Part shown: piece after piece, positions 37,117 to 46,581 of the stretch
Layout of the letters: each line of letters begins with the position of its first letter
Position numbering within the stretch: the stretch's first letter is position 1
DNA from: Haematobacter genomosp. 1
GTDB lineage: Bacteria; Pseudomonadota; Alphaproteobacteria; Rhodobacterales; Rhodobacteraceae
NCBI RefSeq assembly: GCF_002196855.1
Contig: NZ_NIPW01000010.1
Location: 248,001-312,000 of the forward strand
Reading direction: 5' to 3'
Length of the DNA stretch: 64,000 nucleotides
Position numbers and translations under genes: made by a program
The notes under the pieces: generated by a model
Told to the model about the DNA's origin: nothing
Seen by the model: the letters and a program-made list of their open reading frames with translations, nothing else
Database searches by the model: none

Positions 37117-40100
37117 TGGCAACCATAATGCTGGGCGCGGTGGGCGCATCGCTGGGCGGCGCGATGGGCGGCACCGTCATGGGGCTGACCGGGGCGGTCG
37201 CGGGCCGGGCGCTGGGCGCGACGGTGGGCCGCGTCATCGACCAGCGGCTGCTGGGCGCGGGGTCCGAGACGGTGGAGCACGGCCGCATCGAGCGGTTCCG
37301 CGTCACCGGGGCGAGCGAGGGAGCGCCCCTGCCGCTGGTCTTCGGCCGGATGCGGATCGGCGGGCAGGTGATCTGGGCCTCTCCCTTCACCGAACACGCC
37401 AGTTCGGCGCGGGGCGGCAAGGGCGGCGCCGGGCCGGAGGTGCGGCAGTATTCCTATACCGTGAGCCTTGCCATCGCGCTCTGCGAAGGGGTCATCACCG
37501 ACATCGGCCGGATCTGGGCCGACGGGGTGGAGGTCGCGCGGAACAGCGTCACGCTCCGCCTTTACCGCGGCGATGACGCGCAGCTTCCCGACGCGCGCAT
37601 CGTGGCGGAGGAGGGGGCGGAGAACGCGCCCGCCTATCGCGGCACGGCCTATGTGGTGATCGAGGATCTTGCGCTCGACCGGTTCGGCAACCGGGTGCCG
37701 CAATTCAGCTTCGAGGTGATGCGCCCCGCGCAGGGCGTGCCGGAGGCGGAGGGTGGCATCGGCGCGGTCACCCAGGCGGTGGCGCTGATCCCGGGCACCG
37801 GGGAATATGCGCTGGCCACCACGCCCGCGGTCTTTTCCGACAGGCTGGGGCGGAACCGGGTCGCGAACGTGAACTCGCCCGCGGGCGTCACGGATTTCAG
37901 GGCCTCCCTCGACCAGATGGGGCGGGAGCTGCCGAAGGTCGGCTCCGTGTCGCTGGTCGTCTCCTGGTTCGGGACCGACCTGCGCTGCGGCGATTGCACG
38001 ATCAGCCCGAAGGTGGAGCAGGTCACGGCGGAGGCGGCGCAGCCCTGGCGGGTGAGCGGCCTTGCCCGCCGCAATGCGGAGGTGGTCGCGATGCGCGAGG
38101 GCCGCCCCGTCTATGGCGGCACGCCTTCCGACGGCTCGGTGATCGAGGCGCTGACCGCGCTCGCGCAGGCGGGGAAGCGGGCGGTGTTCTACCCCTTCAT
38201 CCTCATGGAGCAGCTTCAAGGCAATGCCCGGCCCGACCCATGGGGCGGCGGCGAGCAAGCCGCTCTGCCGTGGCGGGGGCGGATCACGCTGTCGCGCGCG
38301 CCGGGAGAGGCCGGCTCGCCCTTCGGCACCCCTGCCGCCACGGCGGAGGTGGCGCGGTTCTTCGGCACCGCGCGGGTGGAGGATTTCACCGCGACCGGCA
38401 CGACCATCGCCTATACCGGCCCGCCGGAATGGTCCTATCGCCGGTTCATCCTGCATTACGCCCATCTTTGCGCGCTGGCGGGTGGGGTGGATGCGTTCTG
38501 CATCGGCTCCGAGATGGTGGGGCTGACAGCCATCCGCGACGCGGCGGGTTTTCCCGCCGTGGCGGAGCTTTGCCGTCTGGCCGCGGATGTCCGCGCGATC
38601 CTGCCGGGGGCGAAGATCGGCTATGCGGCGGATTGGAGCGAGTATTTCGGCACGACCGACCCGGAGGGCAACCGCTGGTTCCACCTCGACCCGCTGTGGG
38701 CCCACCCGGCGATCGACTTCATCGGGATCGACAACTACATGCCGCTCTCCGACTGGCGCGACGGCAGCGGTCATGCGGATGCGGCGGCGGGAACCATCCA
38801 TGACCTTGACTACCTGACCGCGAATGTCGCGGGCGGCGAGGGCTACGACTGGTATTACGCGACGCCGGAGGATCGCGCGGCCCAGCGGCGCACCCCCATC
38901 ACCGACGGTGCGGGGGAGCCGTGGATCTGGCGCTACAAGGACATCCTGAACTGGTGGCGCAATCCGCATCATGACCGGGTGGGCGGTGTCCGGCAGGCAG
39001 CGGCAAGCCCGTGGGTGCCGATGTCGAAGCCCATATGGTTCACGGAGATCGGCTGCGCCGCCGTGGACAAGGGCACGAACGAGCCCAACAAGTTCGTCGA
39101 TCCGAAATCCTCCGAATCCGCGCTGCCGCATTTCTCGACCGGGGCGCGGGACGACCTGATCCAGATGCAGTATCTGCGTGCGCTGGCCCGGTATTGGAGC
39201 GATCCGGCAGCCAACCCCGTCTCGCCGCATTACGGCGGGCCGATGGTGGATATGGCGCGGGCGCATGTCTGGGCGTGGGATGCGCGGCCCTGGCCCGCTT
39301 TTCCGCAGGCCAGCGATGTCTGGAGCGATGGTGAAAACCACGCCCGCGGCCACTGGATCATCGGGCGGACGGCGGCGCAGCCGCTTGGCGCCGTGGTGGC
39401 GGAGATCTGCGCGCGGGCCGGGGTGGGCGATGTGGATGTCGCGCGTCTGCACGGGCTGGTGCGCGGTCTCTCCCTGACGGAGCAGACCGCCCGGGGGGCG
39501 TTGCAGGCGCTGATGCTGGCCTATGGCGTGGATGCGGCGGAGCGGGACGGGCGTCTTGTCTTCAGCCGCCGGGGCGCGGAGGCGGTGCGGGTGATCGACG
39601 CCGACGCGATCCTTGCGCGCGACGGGGGCGATGTGCAGCAGGAGCGCGCGGGCGCGGGCGAGATCCCGCCCCGCCTCCGCATCGGCCATATCGACGCCGA
39701 GGCCGATTACGAGGCGCGGAGCGTGGAGGTCACCCATCCCGGCGAGGAAGGCGATGCCGTTTCGGAAACGGAACTGCCCCTCGCGCTGACGGCGGGAGAG
39801 GCGGTGGCGATCGCCGAACGCTGGCTGGCGGAGACGCGGGTGGCGCGGGATACCGCGCGCTTTGCCCTGCCGCCCTCCGCCGGGATCGGTGCGGGGGAGG
39901 TGGTGCAGGTGGAGGCAGGCGGCGCGCGGGGTCTTTACCGCATCGACCGGCTGGCAGAGGGACATGGCGCTGAGGTGGAGGCCGTGCGGGTGGAGCCCGC
40001 GCTCTATGCCGCCCCGCCGGTGGAGGAGCCGCCCGCGAAGCCCCGGCCCTTCGTGCCGCCCGCGCCCGTGGCCGCGCTGTTTCTGGACCTGCCGCTGCTT

Positions 40101-40973
40101 TCCGGCGCGGAGGTTCCGCACGCGCCGCATCTTGCCGTCACCGCCAGCCCCTGGCCGGGCGACATTGCGGTGCTGGATGCGCCCATGGACAGCGGCTACC
40201 GGCTGAACGGCCATGTGGAGCGCGCGGCGGTAATTGGCGAGACTCTGGAACCGCTCGGCGCGCGCCGTCCGGGGTTGTGGGACAGGGGGCGGCTCCGCGT
40301 CCGCATGTCGGGGGCGCTGTCATCGGCGGAGCGGCTCTCCGTGCTGAACGGCGCGAATGCGGCTGCGGTGGGGGATGGCTCGCCCGATGGATGGGAGGTG
40401 ATCCAGTTCGCCACCGCGAAGCTGACCGCGCCCGACACTTACGAGCTGACCCATCTGCTGCGCGGGCAGGCCGGGACGGAGCGGGAGGGCCATGTCTGGC
40501 CTGCGGGAAGCCGGTTCGTGCTGCTTGACCACCGCGTGGGGCAGATCGCGCTCGACCCCGCCCGCCGCGGGATGGAGCGGCATTACCGGATCGGCCCTGC
40601 GGGGTTGGCCTATGACGATCCGGCCTTTGTCCATCTCACGGCGGCTTTCCGGGGGGTGGGTCTGCGCCCCTACCGGCCCGTGCATCTGCGGATGCGGCGG
40701 GAGGGGGACGACATGGCCTTCCGCTGGATCCGCCGCAGCCGGCTGGACGGCGACGATTGGGAGAGCCGCGACATCCCGCTCGGCGAGACGCGGGAGGCCT
40801 ATCTCCTCCGGGTCATCGGCCCCTCCGGCGTCCTGCGGGAGGCAGAGACCACCACGCCGGACTGGCGCTACAGCGCCCAGATGCGCGCGGCCGACGGCCC
40901 CGCGCTCCGGCTCGAGGTCGCGCAACTGTCCGACCGCTTCGGCCCCGGCCCCTTTGCCAGCCTGACATTCTGA
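37116..40973 (+). CDS. GTA host-specificity / megatron protein (g15)
   Basis: A 1285-residue central tail fibre and baseplate protein. The N-terminal hydrophobic Ala/Gly-rich segment (MLGAVGASLGGAMGGTVMG) could insert in membrane. A glycoside-hydrolase-like TIM barrel spans roughly residues 420-780 (GSEMVGLTAIRDAAG; IDFIGIDNYMPLSDWRD; PIWFTEIGCAAVDKG). A phage tail-tip domain follows from about residue 850. Length and order match RcGTA g15, the last structural gene of the core cluster. Confidence 0.95.
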   Translation: MATIMLGAVGASLGGAMGGTVMGLTGAVAGRALGATVGRVIDQRLLGAGSETVEHGRIERFRVTGASEGAPLPLVFGRMRIGGQVIWASPFTEHASSARGGKGGAGPEVRQYSYTVSLAIALCEGVITDIGRIWADGVEVARNSVTLRLYRGDDAQLPDARIVAEEGAENAPAYRGTAYVVIEDLALDRFGNRVPQFSFEVMRPAQGVPEAEGGIGAVTQAVALIPGTGEYALATTPAVFSDRLGRNRVANVNSPAGVTDFRASLDQMGRELPKVGSVSLVVSWFGTDLRCGDCTISPKVEQVTAEAAQPWRVSGLARRNAEVVAMREGRPVYGGTPSDGSVIEALTALAQAGKRAVFYPFILMEQLQGNARPDPWGGGEQAALPWRGRITLSRAPGEAGSPFGTPAATAEVARFFGTARVEDFTATGTTIAYTGPPEWSYRRFILHYAHLCALAGGVDAFCIGSEMVGLTAIRDAAGFPAVAELCRLAADVRAILPGAKIGYAADWSEYFGTTDPEGNRWFHLDPLWAHPAIDFIGIDNYMPLSDWRDGSGHADAAAGTIHDLDYLTANVAGGEGYDWYYATPEDRAAQRRTPITDGAGEPWIWRYKDILNWWRNPHHDRVGGVRQAAASPWVPMSKPIWFTEIGCAAVDKGTNEPNKFVDPKSSESALPHFSTGARDDLIQMQYLRALARYWSDPAANPVSPHYGGPMVDMARAHVWAWDARPWPAFPQASDVWSDGENHARGHWIIGRTAAQPLGAVVAEICARAGVGDVDVARLHGLVRGLSLTEQTARGALQALMLAYGVDAAERDGRLVFSRRGAEAVRVIDADAILARDGGDVQQERAGAGEIPPRLRIGHIDAEADYEARSVEVTHPGEEGDAVSETELPLALTAGEAVAIAERWLAETRVARDTARFALPPSAGIGAGEVVQVEAGGARGLYRIDRLAEGHGAEVEAVRVEPALYAAPPVEEPPAKPRPFVPPAPVAALFLDLPLLSGAEVPHAPHLAVTASPWPGDIAVLDAPMDSGYRLNGHVERAAVIGETLEPLGARRPGLWDRGRLRVRMSGALSSAERLSVLNGANAAAVGDGSPDGWEVIQFATAKLTAPDTYELTHLLRGQAGTEREGHVWPAGSRFVLLDHRVGQIALDPARRGMERHYRIGPAGLAYDDPAFVHLTAAFRGVGLRPYRPVHLRMRREGDDMAFRWIRRSRLDGDDWESRDIPLGETREAYLLRVIGPSGVLREAETTTPDWRYSAQMRAADGPALRLEVAQLSDRFGPGPFASLTF

Positions 40974-41023
40974 CCACCCCTCCTGACCATCCCGCCCTGA
41001 CATTCTGAACCATGGAGACGATG

Positions 41024-41728
41024 ATGACCGAGACACCGACCCTTCGCCTGCCGCTGATCGCGCCCGGTCAGGCCCAGAAGCATGTCACCGTGAACGAGGC
41101 ACTGGCCCGGATCGACGCGCTCTGCCAGCTCACACTCCGCTCCATCACGGGGGGTGAGCCGCAGACGCCTGAGGAGGGCGCGGCCTATGGTGTGCCCGCG
41201 GGCGCCACCGGCGGCTGGGCGGGCGCGGCGGGGAAGGTCGCGCTCCGGCTGAACGGCGGGTGGGAATTCCTCGCGCCGCGCGCGGGCTGGCGGGCCTTCG
41301 TGGCGGATGAGGGGGCGGAGCGGCTGCATGACGGGCAGAGCTGGCGCGCGGGGTTGCTGGCAAGCTCTCCCAACGGCGCGGGGCCCGTGTGGCGGGTCGC
41401 GGAGATCGACCATGTCGTCACGCCGGGGGCGAGCAACCTGACGGCCCCGCTGATCCCGAGCCACGCCACCGTCTTCGGCGTGACTGCGCGGGTGGTGGAG
41501 CCGCTCACCGGCACGCTTGCCTCCTGGAAACTGGGTGAGTCGGACGGGGCGGATCGTTATGGCTCCGGGCTTGGCACCGGCGCGGGATCCTGGGCGATGG
41601 GGCCGACGGAGCCGAAACCCCGCTGGGCGGCAACGCGGCTGCTGCTGAGCGCGACGGGGGGTAATTTTTCCGGCGGAAAGGTGCGTATCGCGGCACATTT
41701 TCTGGAATTGACCCTTCCGGCGGCCTGA
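41024..41728 (+). CDS. DUF2793 protein, GTA-associated
   Basis: A 234-residue DUF2793 protein (TLRLPLIAPGQAQKHVTVNEALARIDAL; GWRAFVADEGAERLHDGQSW), often found next to GTA and prophage tail genes. The C-terminal half (LIPSHATVFGVTARVVEPLTG...YGSGLGTGAGSWAMGPTEP) resembles surface or fibre-associated domains. The GGAG at 41014 suits the ATG at 41024; ATGs at 41012 and 41021 are alternatives. Attachment or spike function is inference. Confidence 0.82.
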   Translation: MTETPTLRLPLIAPGQAQKHVTVNEALARIDALCQLTLRSITGGEPQTPEEGAAYGVPAGATGGWAGAAGKVALRLNGGWEFLAPRAGWRAFVADEGAERLHDGQSWRAGLLASSPNGAGPVWRVAEIDHVVTPGASNLTAPLIPSHATVFGVTARVVEPLTGTLASWKLGESDGADRYGSGLGTGAGSWAMGPTEPKPRWAATRLLLSATGGNFSGGKVRIAAHFLELTLPAA

Positions 41729-41791
41729 TCCTTCTTTCCGATCTGCCAATCGCGCCCTATGTCGGCTAGACTGAGAAAAACGGAGGGCGTC

Positions 41792-42598
41792 ATGGCGCAG
41801 GTGAAAGCAACGGTGGCCGAGGTCGATCCCGTCTGGTCGCGTATTTGCACCGAGGCGCATGAAGCCGTCGAGCGGGAACCCTTGCTCGGCGGTCTGATCC
41901 ATTCGAGCGTGCTGCACCATGCGTCGCTGGAGCGGGCGCTGGCCTACCGGTTTTCGCTCAAGCTTGCCTCGGGCGAGATGTCGGAGCAGATCCTGCGCGA
42001 GATCGCGGATGAGGCCCATGTCGCAGACCCCTCCCTTGCGCAGGCTGCGCGGATCGACGTGGTGGCGGTGTTCGAGCGTGATCCCGCCTGCCACAGTTTT
42101 CTTCAGCCGCTGCTGTTCTTCAAGGGCTATCAGGCGTTGCAGGCCTATCGGATCGGCCACTGGCTCTGGCAGCAGGGGCGGCGCGACATGGCCTATTTCG
42201 TGCAGACCCGCGTGTCGGAGGTCTTCGGCGTGGACATTCATCCCGCCGCGCGGATCGGGCGGGGCGTGATGATCGACCACGCGCATTCCATCGTGATCGG
42301 GGAAACCGCGGTGGTGGGGGACAACGTCTCCATGCTGCATTCGGTCACGCTGGGCGGAACCGGCAAGGCGGACGGCGACCGTCACCCGAAGATCGGCGAC
42401 GGCGTGCTGATCGGTGCGGGAGCCAAGGTTCTGGGCAATATCCGGGTTGGCAACTGCTCCCGCATCGCCGCGGGCTCGGTGGTTCTGGCCGATGTGCCGC
42501 GAAACTCCACCGTGGCGGGCGTGCCGGCGCGGGTGGTCGGGGAGGCAGGGTGTTTGCACCCCTCCATCCTGATGGACCAGATGATCGAGGGCGACTGA
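41792..42598 (+). CDS. cysE: Serine O-acetyltransferase
   Basis: First committed step of cysteine synthesis: acetyl-CoA plus serine to O-acetylserine. It has 268 residues from the ATG at 41792 with a CGGAGGG site. Helical N-terminal domain, then a left-handed beta-helix with hexapeptide repeats; key blocks are DIHPAARIGRGVMIDHAHSIVIGE (catalytic His-Asp region) and VTLGGTGKADGDRHPKIGDGV. Feedback by cysteine is expected for the family. Confidence 0.96.
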   Translation: MAQVKATVAEVDPVWSRICTEAHEAVEREPLLGGLIHSSVLHHASLERALAYRFSLKLASGEMSEQILREIADEAHVADPSLAQAARIDVVAVFERDPACHSFLQPLLFFKGYQALQAYRIGHWLWQQGRRDMAYFVQTRVSEVFGVDIHPAARIGRGVMIDHAHSIVIGETAVVGDNVSMLHSVTLGGTGKADGDRHPKIGDGVLIGAGAKVLGNIRVGNCSRIAAGSVVLADVPRNSTVAGVPARVVGEAGCLHPSILMDQMIEGD

Positions 42599-43193
42599 CA
42601 ACAGGGGAGCAGGCGAGGGCAGGCAGAGGCAGGCGCGGGCGTGAAGGTCACGTCCTTGTCCTTCCGTGAGGCGCCGAGCATTGATGGGCGCGTGATCGGG
42701 CTTGGCAAGGCTCCCGAGCGCCGCTTGGAACTGCATACAGGCTACCTTGGCCCCCCGGGCGCCCCGTGATCGGCGGCGAAGCTTATCGCCTCCGGCAGAT
42801 CCGCGAGATTGTGAGCCGCTGCCCGTGAGGGAGCGCGGGCTTGCTTCACCCGCTCGCCATAATCTGCGTCTGGTCGGAGTGCGAATGATTTCTGCTACCG
42901 CAGGCCCGAAAGCGTTTTCCCGCAGCCAATGCGCCCGTCTTAGCGGGTTTGCCTTTAGCCGCCTGTTTGCCATTGCGCCGGGCGGCTGAGGCGCTGCAAT
43001 CTCCTCGCAGACCTCGCAGACCTCGCAGACCTCGCAGACCTCGCAGACCTCGCAGACCTCGCAGACCTCGCAGACCTCGCAGACCTCGCAGACCTCGCAG
43101 ACCTTGCAGACCTCGCACTCTTGTCTGAGGCGCTGGTCCGGGAGCGCCAGCCGGCAAGGTTTAACGGGACGCTGGAGCTTCAGACTTGGGGCT
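42599..43193. other. Intergenic region between cysE and the DUF2927 gene
   Basis: No credible gene was found in 595 bp. Open frames on both strands owe their length to GC content and to the 9-bp repeat at 43004-43111. No terminator was identified, although cysE and the opposing DUF2927 operon converge here. Confidence 0.5.
43004..43111. repeat. 9-bp tandem repeat, 12 units
   Basis: Twelve consecutive copies of ctcgcagac; eleven are perfect and the last has one change (cttgcagac), followed by a partial copy. The unit would encode LRG or similar tripeptides on the minus strand, but no gene is evident. Confidence 0.95.
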
Positions 43194-44165
43194 TCAGACC
43201 GAGGTTTCTCCCATCAGCTCCCGCGCGATCTCCTCTACTATGGGGCGGGCTTCCTCCGGGGTCATTCCGGGTTGCAGCCGTGGGTCGTAGAGGATGCGCA
43301 GCATCAATTCATCCTGCCGGGTCAGCAGGGCAAATTCCTCGTCATCGTTGAAGATCGACGGCCGCGCCTGCGGGCTGTCGTTCACAAGCCCCATGGCCTG
43401 CGCCAGCTCCTCATGCACGCAGGAGCGGCGGAGGAGGTCGGGATGCTCCGCGCGGATCAGTGCAATGGCCTGACGATAGGTGGACTGACCGCGTTCGGAA
43501 AACGCATAGGCGAAGCAGAAGGTCGCGCGGTCCAGATCGGTAACGGAGCGGATATCGGCGGCACCGATCCCCGGAACCAGACGGGCAAGGCGGTCGCCCA
43601 TGGCGCGGCGCTCATCCTCGTTCACGATGAACACGTGGAAATTCGCATGTTCCGGCCGAGTCATCGTCAGCGGCACGCCGGTGAGCAGCGACAGGCGCAT
43701 GGCATAGCCCGCGACCATCGTGCCATCCCGATCCCGCTGCGGTTGCGGAACGGAGGCGCCGAACTCGACGCTCATGCGGATGGGCTTGTCCCAGCGGCGG
43801 AGCACGCTCGGCGTGACGCGGGCCACGCGGGTGCCGCCCGGCAACGTGGTGTATTCATCGTAAAGGGCGATGCGGATGAAGTTCTCCGCCAGAATCCGCG
43901 CGTCAAACGGGGTGTCCACACCGCCGCCATCCATCCGCATCAGGCCCTGCGAGAGTAGGTCATTCTGGACGCGGGCGTAATATTGCACCAGCGCCTCGCT
44001 TTCCGCGCTTCGCGATGGAACGGCTGCGGGAGCCTCCGCGGGGCGCGGCTTCGGACGTTCATGCGCCTGCGGGGCGGTCACGACATCCGAAGGCGGCTTT
44101 GCACAGGCGGCGAGCAGGAGGAGGAGCGCCGGGAGAAGCCCGCGGCGCAGCAGGGAAGCCAGCAT
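43194..44165 (-). CDS. DUF2927 lipoprotein
   Basis: A 323-residue envelope lipoprotein: the signal ends in a LLAAC lipobox (Cys~21), followed by a Pro/Ala-rich linker. The DUF2927 core has CVHEELAQAMGL, with an HEE motif reminiscent of metallopeptidases, and SIFNDDEEFALLTRQDELMLRILYDPRLQPGMTPEEA. Its function is unknown. It is the last gene of an operon with TelA and XpaC homologues, starting 1 bp after the telA stop. A paralogue lies at 55444. Confidence 0.85.
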   Translation of the reverse strand: MLASLLRRGLLPALLLLLAACAKPPSDVVTAPQAHERPKPRPAEAPAAVPSRSAESEALVQYYARVQNDLLSQGLMRMDGGGVDTPFDARILAENFIRIALYDEYTTLPGGTRVARVTPSVLRRWDKPIRMSVEFGASVPQPQRDRDGTMVAGYAMRLSLLTGVPLTMTRPEHANFHVFIVNEDERRAMGDRLARLVPGIGAADIRSVTDLDRATFCFAYAFSERGQSTYRQAIALIRAEHPDLLRRSCVHEELAQAMGLVNDSPQARPSIFNDDEEFALLTRQDELMLRILYDPRLQPGMTPEEARPIVEEIARELMGETSV

Positions 44166-44166
44166 T

Positions 44167-45360
44167 TCAACCCTTCGGAACCGCGCCGCCCGCCGTGGCG
44201 CCGAGACCGTCGCCTCGCGCCTTGGCGGAGGAGAGCGTCTCGCGCAGTTCGATTTCCATCTTCTCCAGATCGGCCTCTGCCGCGGCGCGCTTGGCCTTGC
44301 CGTCATCGGCGATCTGAAGGCTTTCGTTGATGGTGGCGATCAGTTCCGCATTGGCCTTCTTCACCGCCTCGATGTCAAAGACGCCGCGCTCCATCTCTGT
44401 GCGGACGACCTTGTTGGCCTCGCGCAGGTTCTCCGCATTCTTGGTCAGCAGTTCGTTGGTGAGGTCGTTGGCTTCCTTCACCGCTGTCGCCGCCTCGCGC
44501 GAGCGCTGGATGGTCACCGCCTGCGCAAGCTGGGTTTCCCAAAGCGGCACGGTGTTGACGAGGGTGGAGTTGATCTTGGTTACCAGCGACTTGTCATTCT
44601 CCTGCACCAGCCGGATGGAGGGGAGGGACTGCATCGTCACCTGACGGGTCAGTTTCAGGTCATGCACCCGGCGTTCCAGATCGTCCCGCGCGGCGCGCAG
44701 ATCGCGCAGATCCTGCGCGCGGAGCACCTTCTGATCCTCCGCCGCCTCCTCCACCCGCCGTTCGGCGGCGGGAACGTCGGTCGCGTCGATCTCCGCCAGC
44801 TTGGCTTCCCCCGCCGCGATATAGAGCGCCAGTTCGTCGTAGAATGTCAGCGTGCGTTCATAGAGGATGTCGAGCGACTTGATGTCCTTCAGCAGCTTGT
44901 GCTCATGCGTCAGCAACTGGTCCGTCACGCGGTCGATCTGGCCCTGCACGTCCTCATATCGGGCGACGAACTTGGCGAAGGGGGTGGCGCGGCCCATCAG
45001 CTTCTCCCACCAGCTCCGCTCCCGACGCATGTCGAGTTCGGAGACGGAGAAGCCGCGGATCGTGGTCACGATCTCCCGCAGGCTGTCACCCGCGGGGCCG
45101 ACATCCTTGTTGCGGACATCGGCCAGCATGGACTGGCTGATCTCCTGCAACCCGGCCTGCGCGCGGGAGCCGAAGCCGATGATCGACTGGGTGTTCGACA
45201 TGTCGAGTTCGGCCATGCGCTTGCGGATCTGCTCCTGCAGCTCCGGCCGGGCCTGTTCGAGCGCGGGAACCTCCGGCGCGGGCGGGGGGAGCGTCACCTC
45301 CACCACGTCGTTCAGTTCCTTCTGCGTGTCGGTCGCCTGACGGCGGACGCTTTCGGCCAT
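44167..45360 (-). CDS. telA: Toxic anion resistance protein, TelA family
   Basis: A 397-residue helical cytoplasmic protein of the TelA family, linked to tellurite and other envelope-stress resistance. Characteristic blocks are IIGFGSRAQAGLQEISQSML, LTFYDELALYIAAGEAKLAE and MQSLPSIRLVQENDKSLVTKI...TVPLWETQLAQA. Long coiled-coil stretches fit the family. It lies between XpaC and a DUF2927 lipoprotein; no terZABCDE genes are present. Confidence 0.92.
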   Translation of the reverse strand: MAESVRRQATDTQKELNDVVEVTLPPPAPEVPALEQARPELQEQIRKRMAELDMSNTQSIIGFGSRAQAGLQEISQSMLADVRNKDVGPAGDSLREIVTTIRGFSVSELDMRRERSWWEKLMGRATPFAKFVARYEDVQGQIDRVTDQLLTHEHKLLKDIKSLDILYERTLTFYDELALYIAAGEAKLAEIDATDVPAAERRVEEAAEDQKVLRAQDLRDLRAARDDLERRVHDLKLTRQVTMQSLPSIRLVQENDKSLVTKINSTLVNTVPLWETQLAQAVTIQRSREAATAVKEANDLTNELLTKNAENLREANKVVRTEMERGVFDIEAVKKANAELIATINESLQIADDGKAKRAAAEADLEKMEIELRETLSSAKARGDGLGATAGGAVPKG

Positions 45361-45393
45361 GTGCTTCTCCCTCGTCAGTCTGTTGATATCGCT

Positions 45394-46296
45394 TCAGTCG
45401 GTCTTGACGCCTTCACGCTGAAGCCGCTCCCGCAGCACGTCGATCTCCACGTCGAGATCGGTCCTGTCGTTGAGGAGCAGATCCTGCGTCCGGCTGGAAA
45501 AATTGGTTTCCAGATCGTCCAGCAATGCCTCATAGGCCGCGCGGGCGGAGGGGTCGCGGTTCTGGGCATAGAGATCGGCGAACTTGACGGTCGCGTCCCG
45601 CGCGCCCAGCAGATAGACGCCGAGGTAACGGCGCGAGCCCGTCAGGTCGCGGGGGTCGGCCTCCACCCGGCGGAACATGGCGCGGGCGGTATCGGCGAAA
45701 CGGTCCACCCGCGCTTCCAGCCGCCGGTCGCCCGCGCGCTTGATCGCGTCCTTCATGTCGCGGAGATGACTCTCCGCCTCGTCCACGGCGCGGGCGACGC
45801 GGTCGCCCTCGAACCGGTCGATGCCGGTCATGCCCTTGTCGCGCATGGGATCGGGGCCGAAGGCGAAGAAGTGCAGCGCAAAGCCCAGCACCGCGTAGAT
45901 CACCGGGTTGACGAGGCTCCCCCCCGGCACGTAGCCGCCGAGGAACAGCCCCGCCGCCGTCAGCACGCTGCCGAAGAGCTTGCGCGGGATGGCGGGACGG
46001 CGGGCGATGTTGCGGGCCTCATACGCCTCCTCCGCCACCAGACCCTGATGGGTGAGCCAGGCGGCAAGCTCCAGCACCCCGAAGGCGGCAAGGCCAAGGG
46101 CCATGCCCACCGGCTCCTTGCTGAACGCGGTGAGCAGGAACAGGACGGGGGCGAGGAAGAGGAAATTCGCCCGCCCGCCCGCCCGCCGTCTGCGGCGGCG
46201 CGGGGGGATGGTGCGGGATGGGGCGGAACCTTCGGAACGGGGCGTGTCAGAGCCGTCGCCACCGGGGCTGTAAGGGCCGCGATACCGTTCCGCCAT
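45394..46296 (-). CDS. XpaC-like membrane protein
   Basis: A 300-residue protein annotated in the family as 5-bromo-4-chloroindolyl phosphate hydrolysis protein; the enzymatic label is historical. An Arg-rich N-terminus (IPPRRRRRRAGG) precedes two pairs of membrane segments (LFLAPVLFLLTAFSKEP; VIYAVLGFALHFFAFG), then a long helical cytoplasmic domain. XpaC and TelA are usually neighbours. The ATG at 46296 shares a base with the stop of the small membrane ORF upstream. Confidence 0.85.
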   Translation of the reverse strand: MAERYRGPYSPGGDGSDTPRSEGSAPSRTIPPRRRRRRAGGRANFLFLAPVLFLLTAFSKEPVGMALGLAAFGVLELAAWLTHQGLVAEEAYEARNIARRPAIPRKLFGSVLTAAGLFLGGYVPGGSLVNPVIYAVLGFALHFFAFGPDPMRDKGMTGIDRFEGDRVARAVDEAESHLRDMKDAIKRAGDRRLEARVDRFADTARAMFRRVEADPRDLTGSRRYLGVYLLGARDATVKFADLYAQNRDPSARAAYEALLDDLETNFSSRTQDLLLNDRTDLDVEIDVLRERLQREGVKTD

Positions 46297-46385
46297 CAAG
46301 CAGGCCCCGCGCCTGCCGTGGCCACATAGAACATGAGCGCCACCAGCAGGAAGAAGGCGATTCTGCGCAGCCCGTCCTTGCCCAT
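46296..46385 (-). CDS. Small single-span membrane protein
   Basis: A 29-codon ORF (MGKDGLRRIAFFLLVALM... ending in GAGPA) with a charged N-terminus and one hydrophobic helix. An AAGGA ribosome site lies 5 bp ahead of the ATG, and its TGA shares one base with the XpaC start (TGATG), so translational coupling is likely. I recognise no family. It is too short for most gene callers. Confidence 0.68.
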   Translation of the reverse strand: MGKDGLRRIAFFLLVALMFYVATAGAGPA

Positions 46386-46530
46386 TGCGGTCCTTGCCGT
46401 AGCCCCGAAAAACGCTCGTCTGGAGAGGATAGGCCAGCGGCTGCCACATTTCCAGTGTTCTGGCAGAGTTTCCGGGACTGAGGTCAGAAAGTCCGCACCT
46501 CCCGGGCGGGATCATGCGTCCGCAACGGCA

Positions 46531-46563
46531 AAGGCCCGCCGCGATGCGCGACGGGCCTCTTTT
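46531..46563. terminator. Terminator downstream of gap (possibly bidirectional)
   Basis: AGGCCCG (46532-46538) pairs with CGGGCCT (46552-46558), followed by CTTTT on the plus strand and preceded by an A-rich run on the other side. It lies 19 bp past the gap stop codon, between gap and the XpaC operon. Confidence 0.7.
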
Positions 46564-46581
46564 CAGTCGGTTAGCGAAAGG

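Noticed and set aside
37095-40214. 1039-codon open frame antisense to GTA g15
   Set aside because: Shadow of a GC-rich coding frame; the translation is rich in Arg, His and Pro with no domain, and g15 on the other strand is clearly real. The same applies to long antisense frames at 40868-42973, 59791-62661, 12178-13863 and 3910-5706.
42846-43157. Gene encoding a GLR-repeat protein from the 9-bp tract
   Set aside because: The frame is open only because of repeat and GC content; no ribosome site, no conserved domain, and both strands are open.
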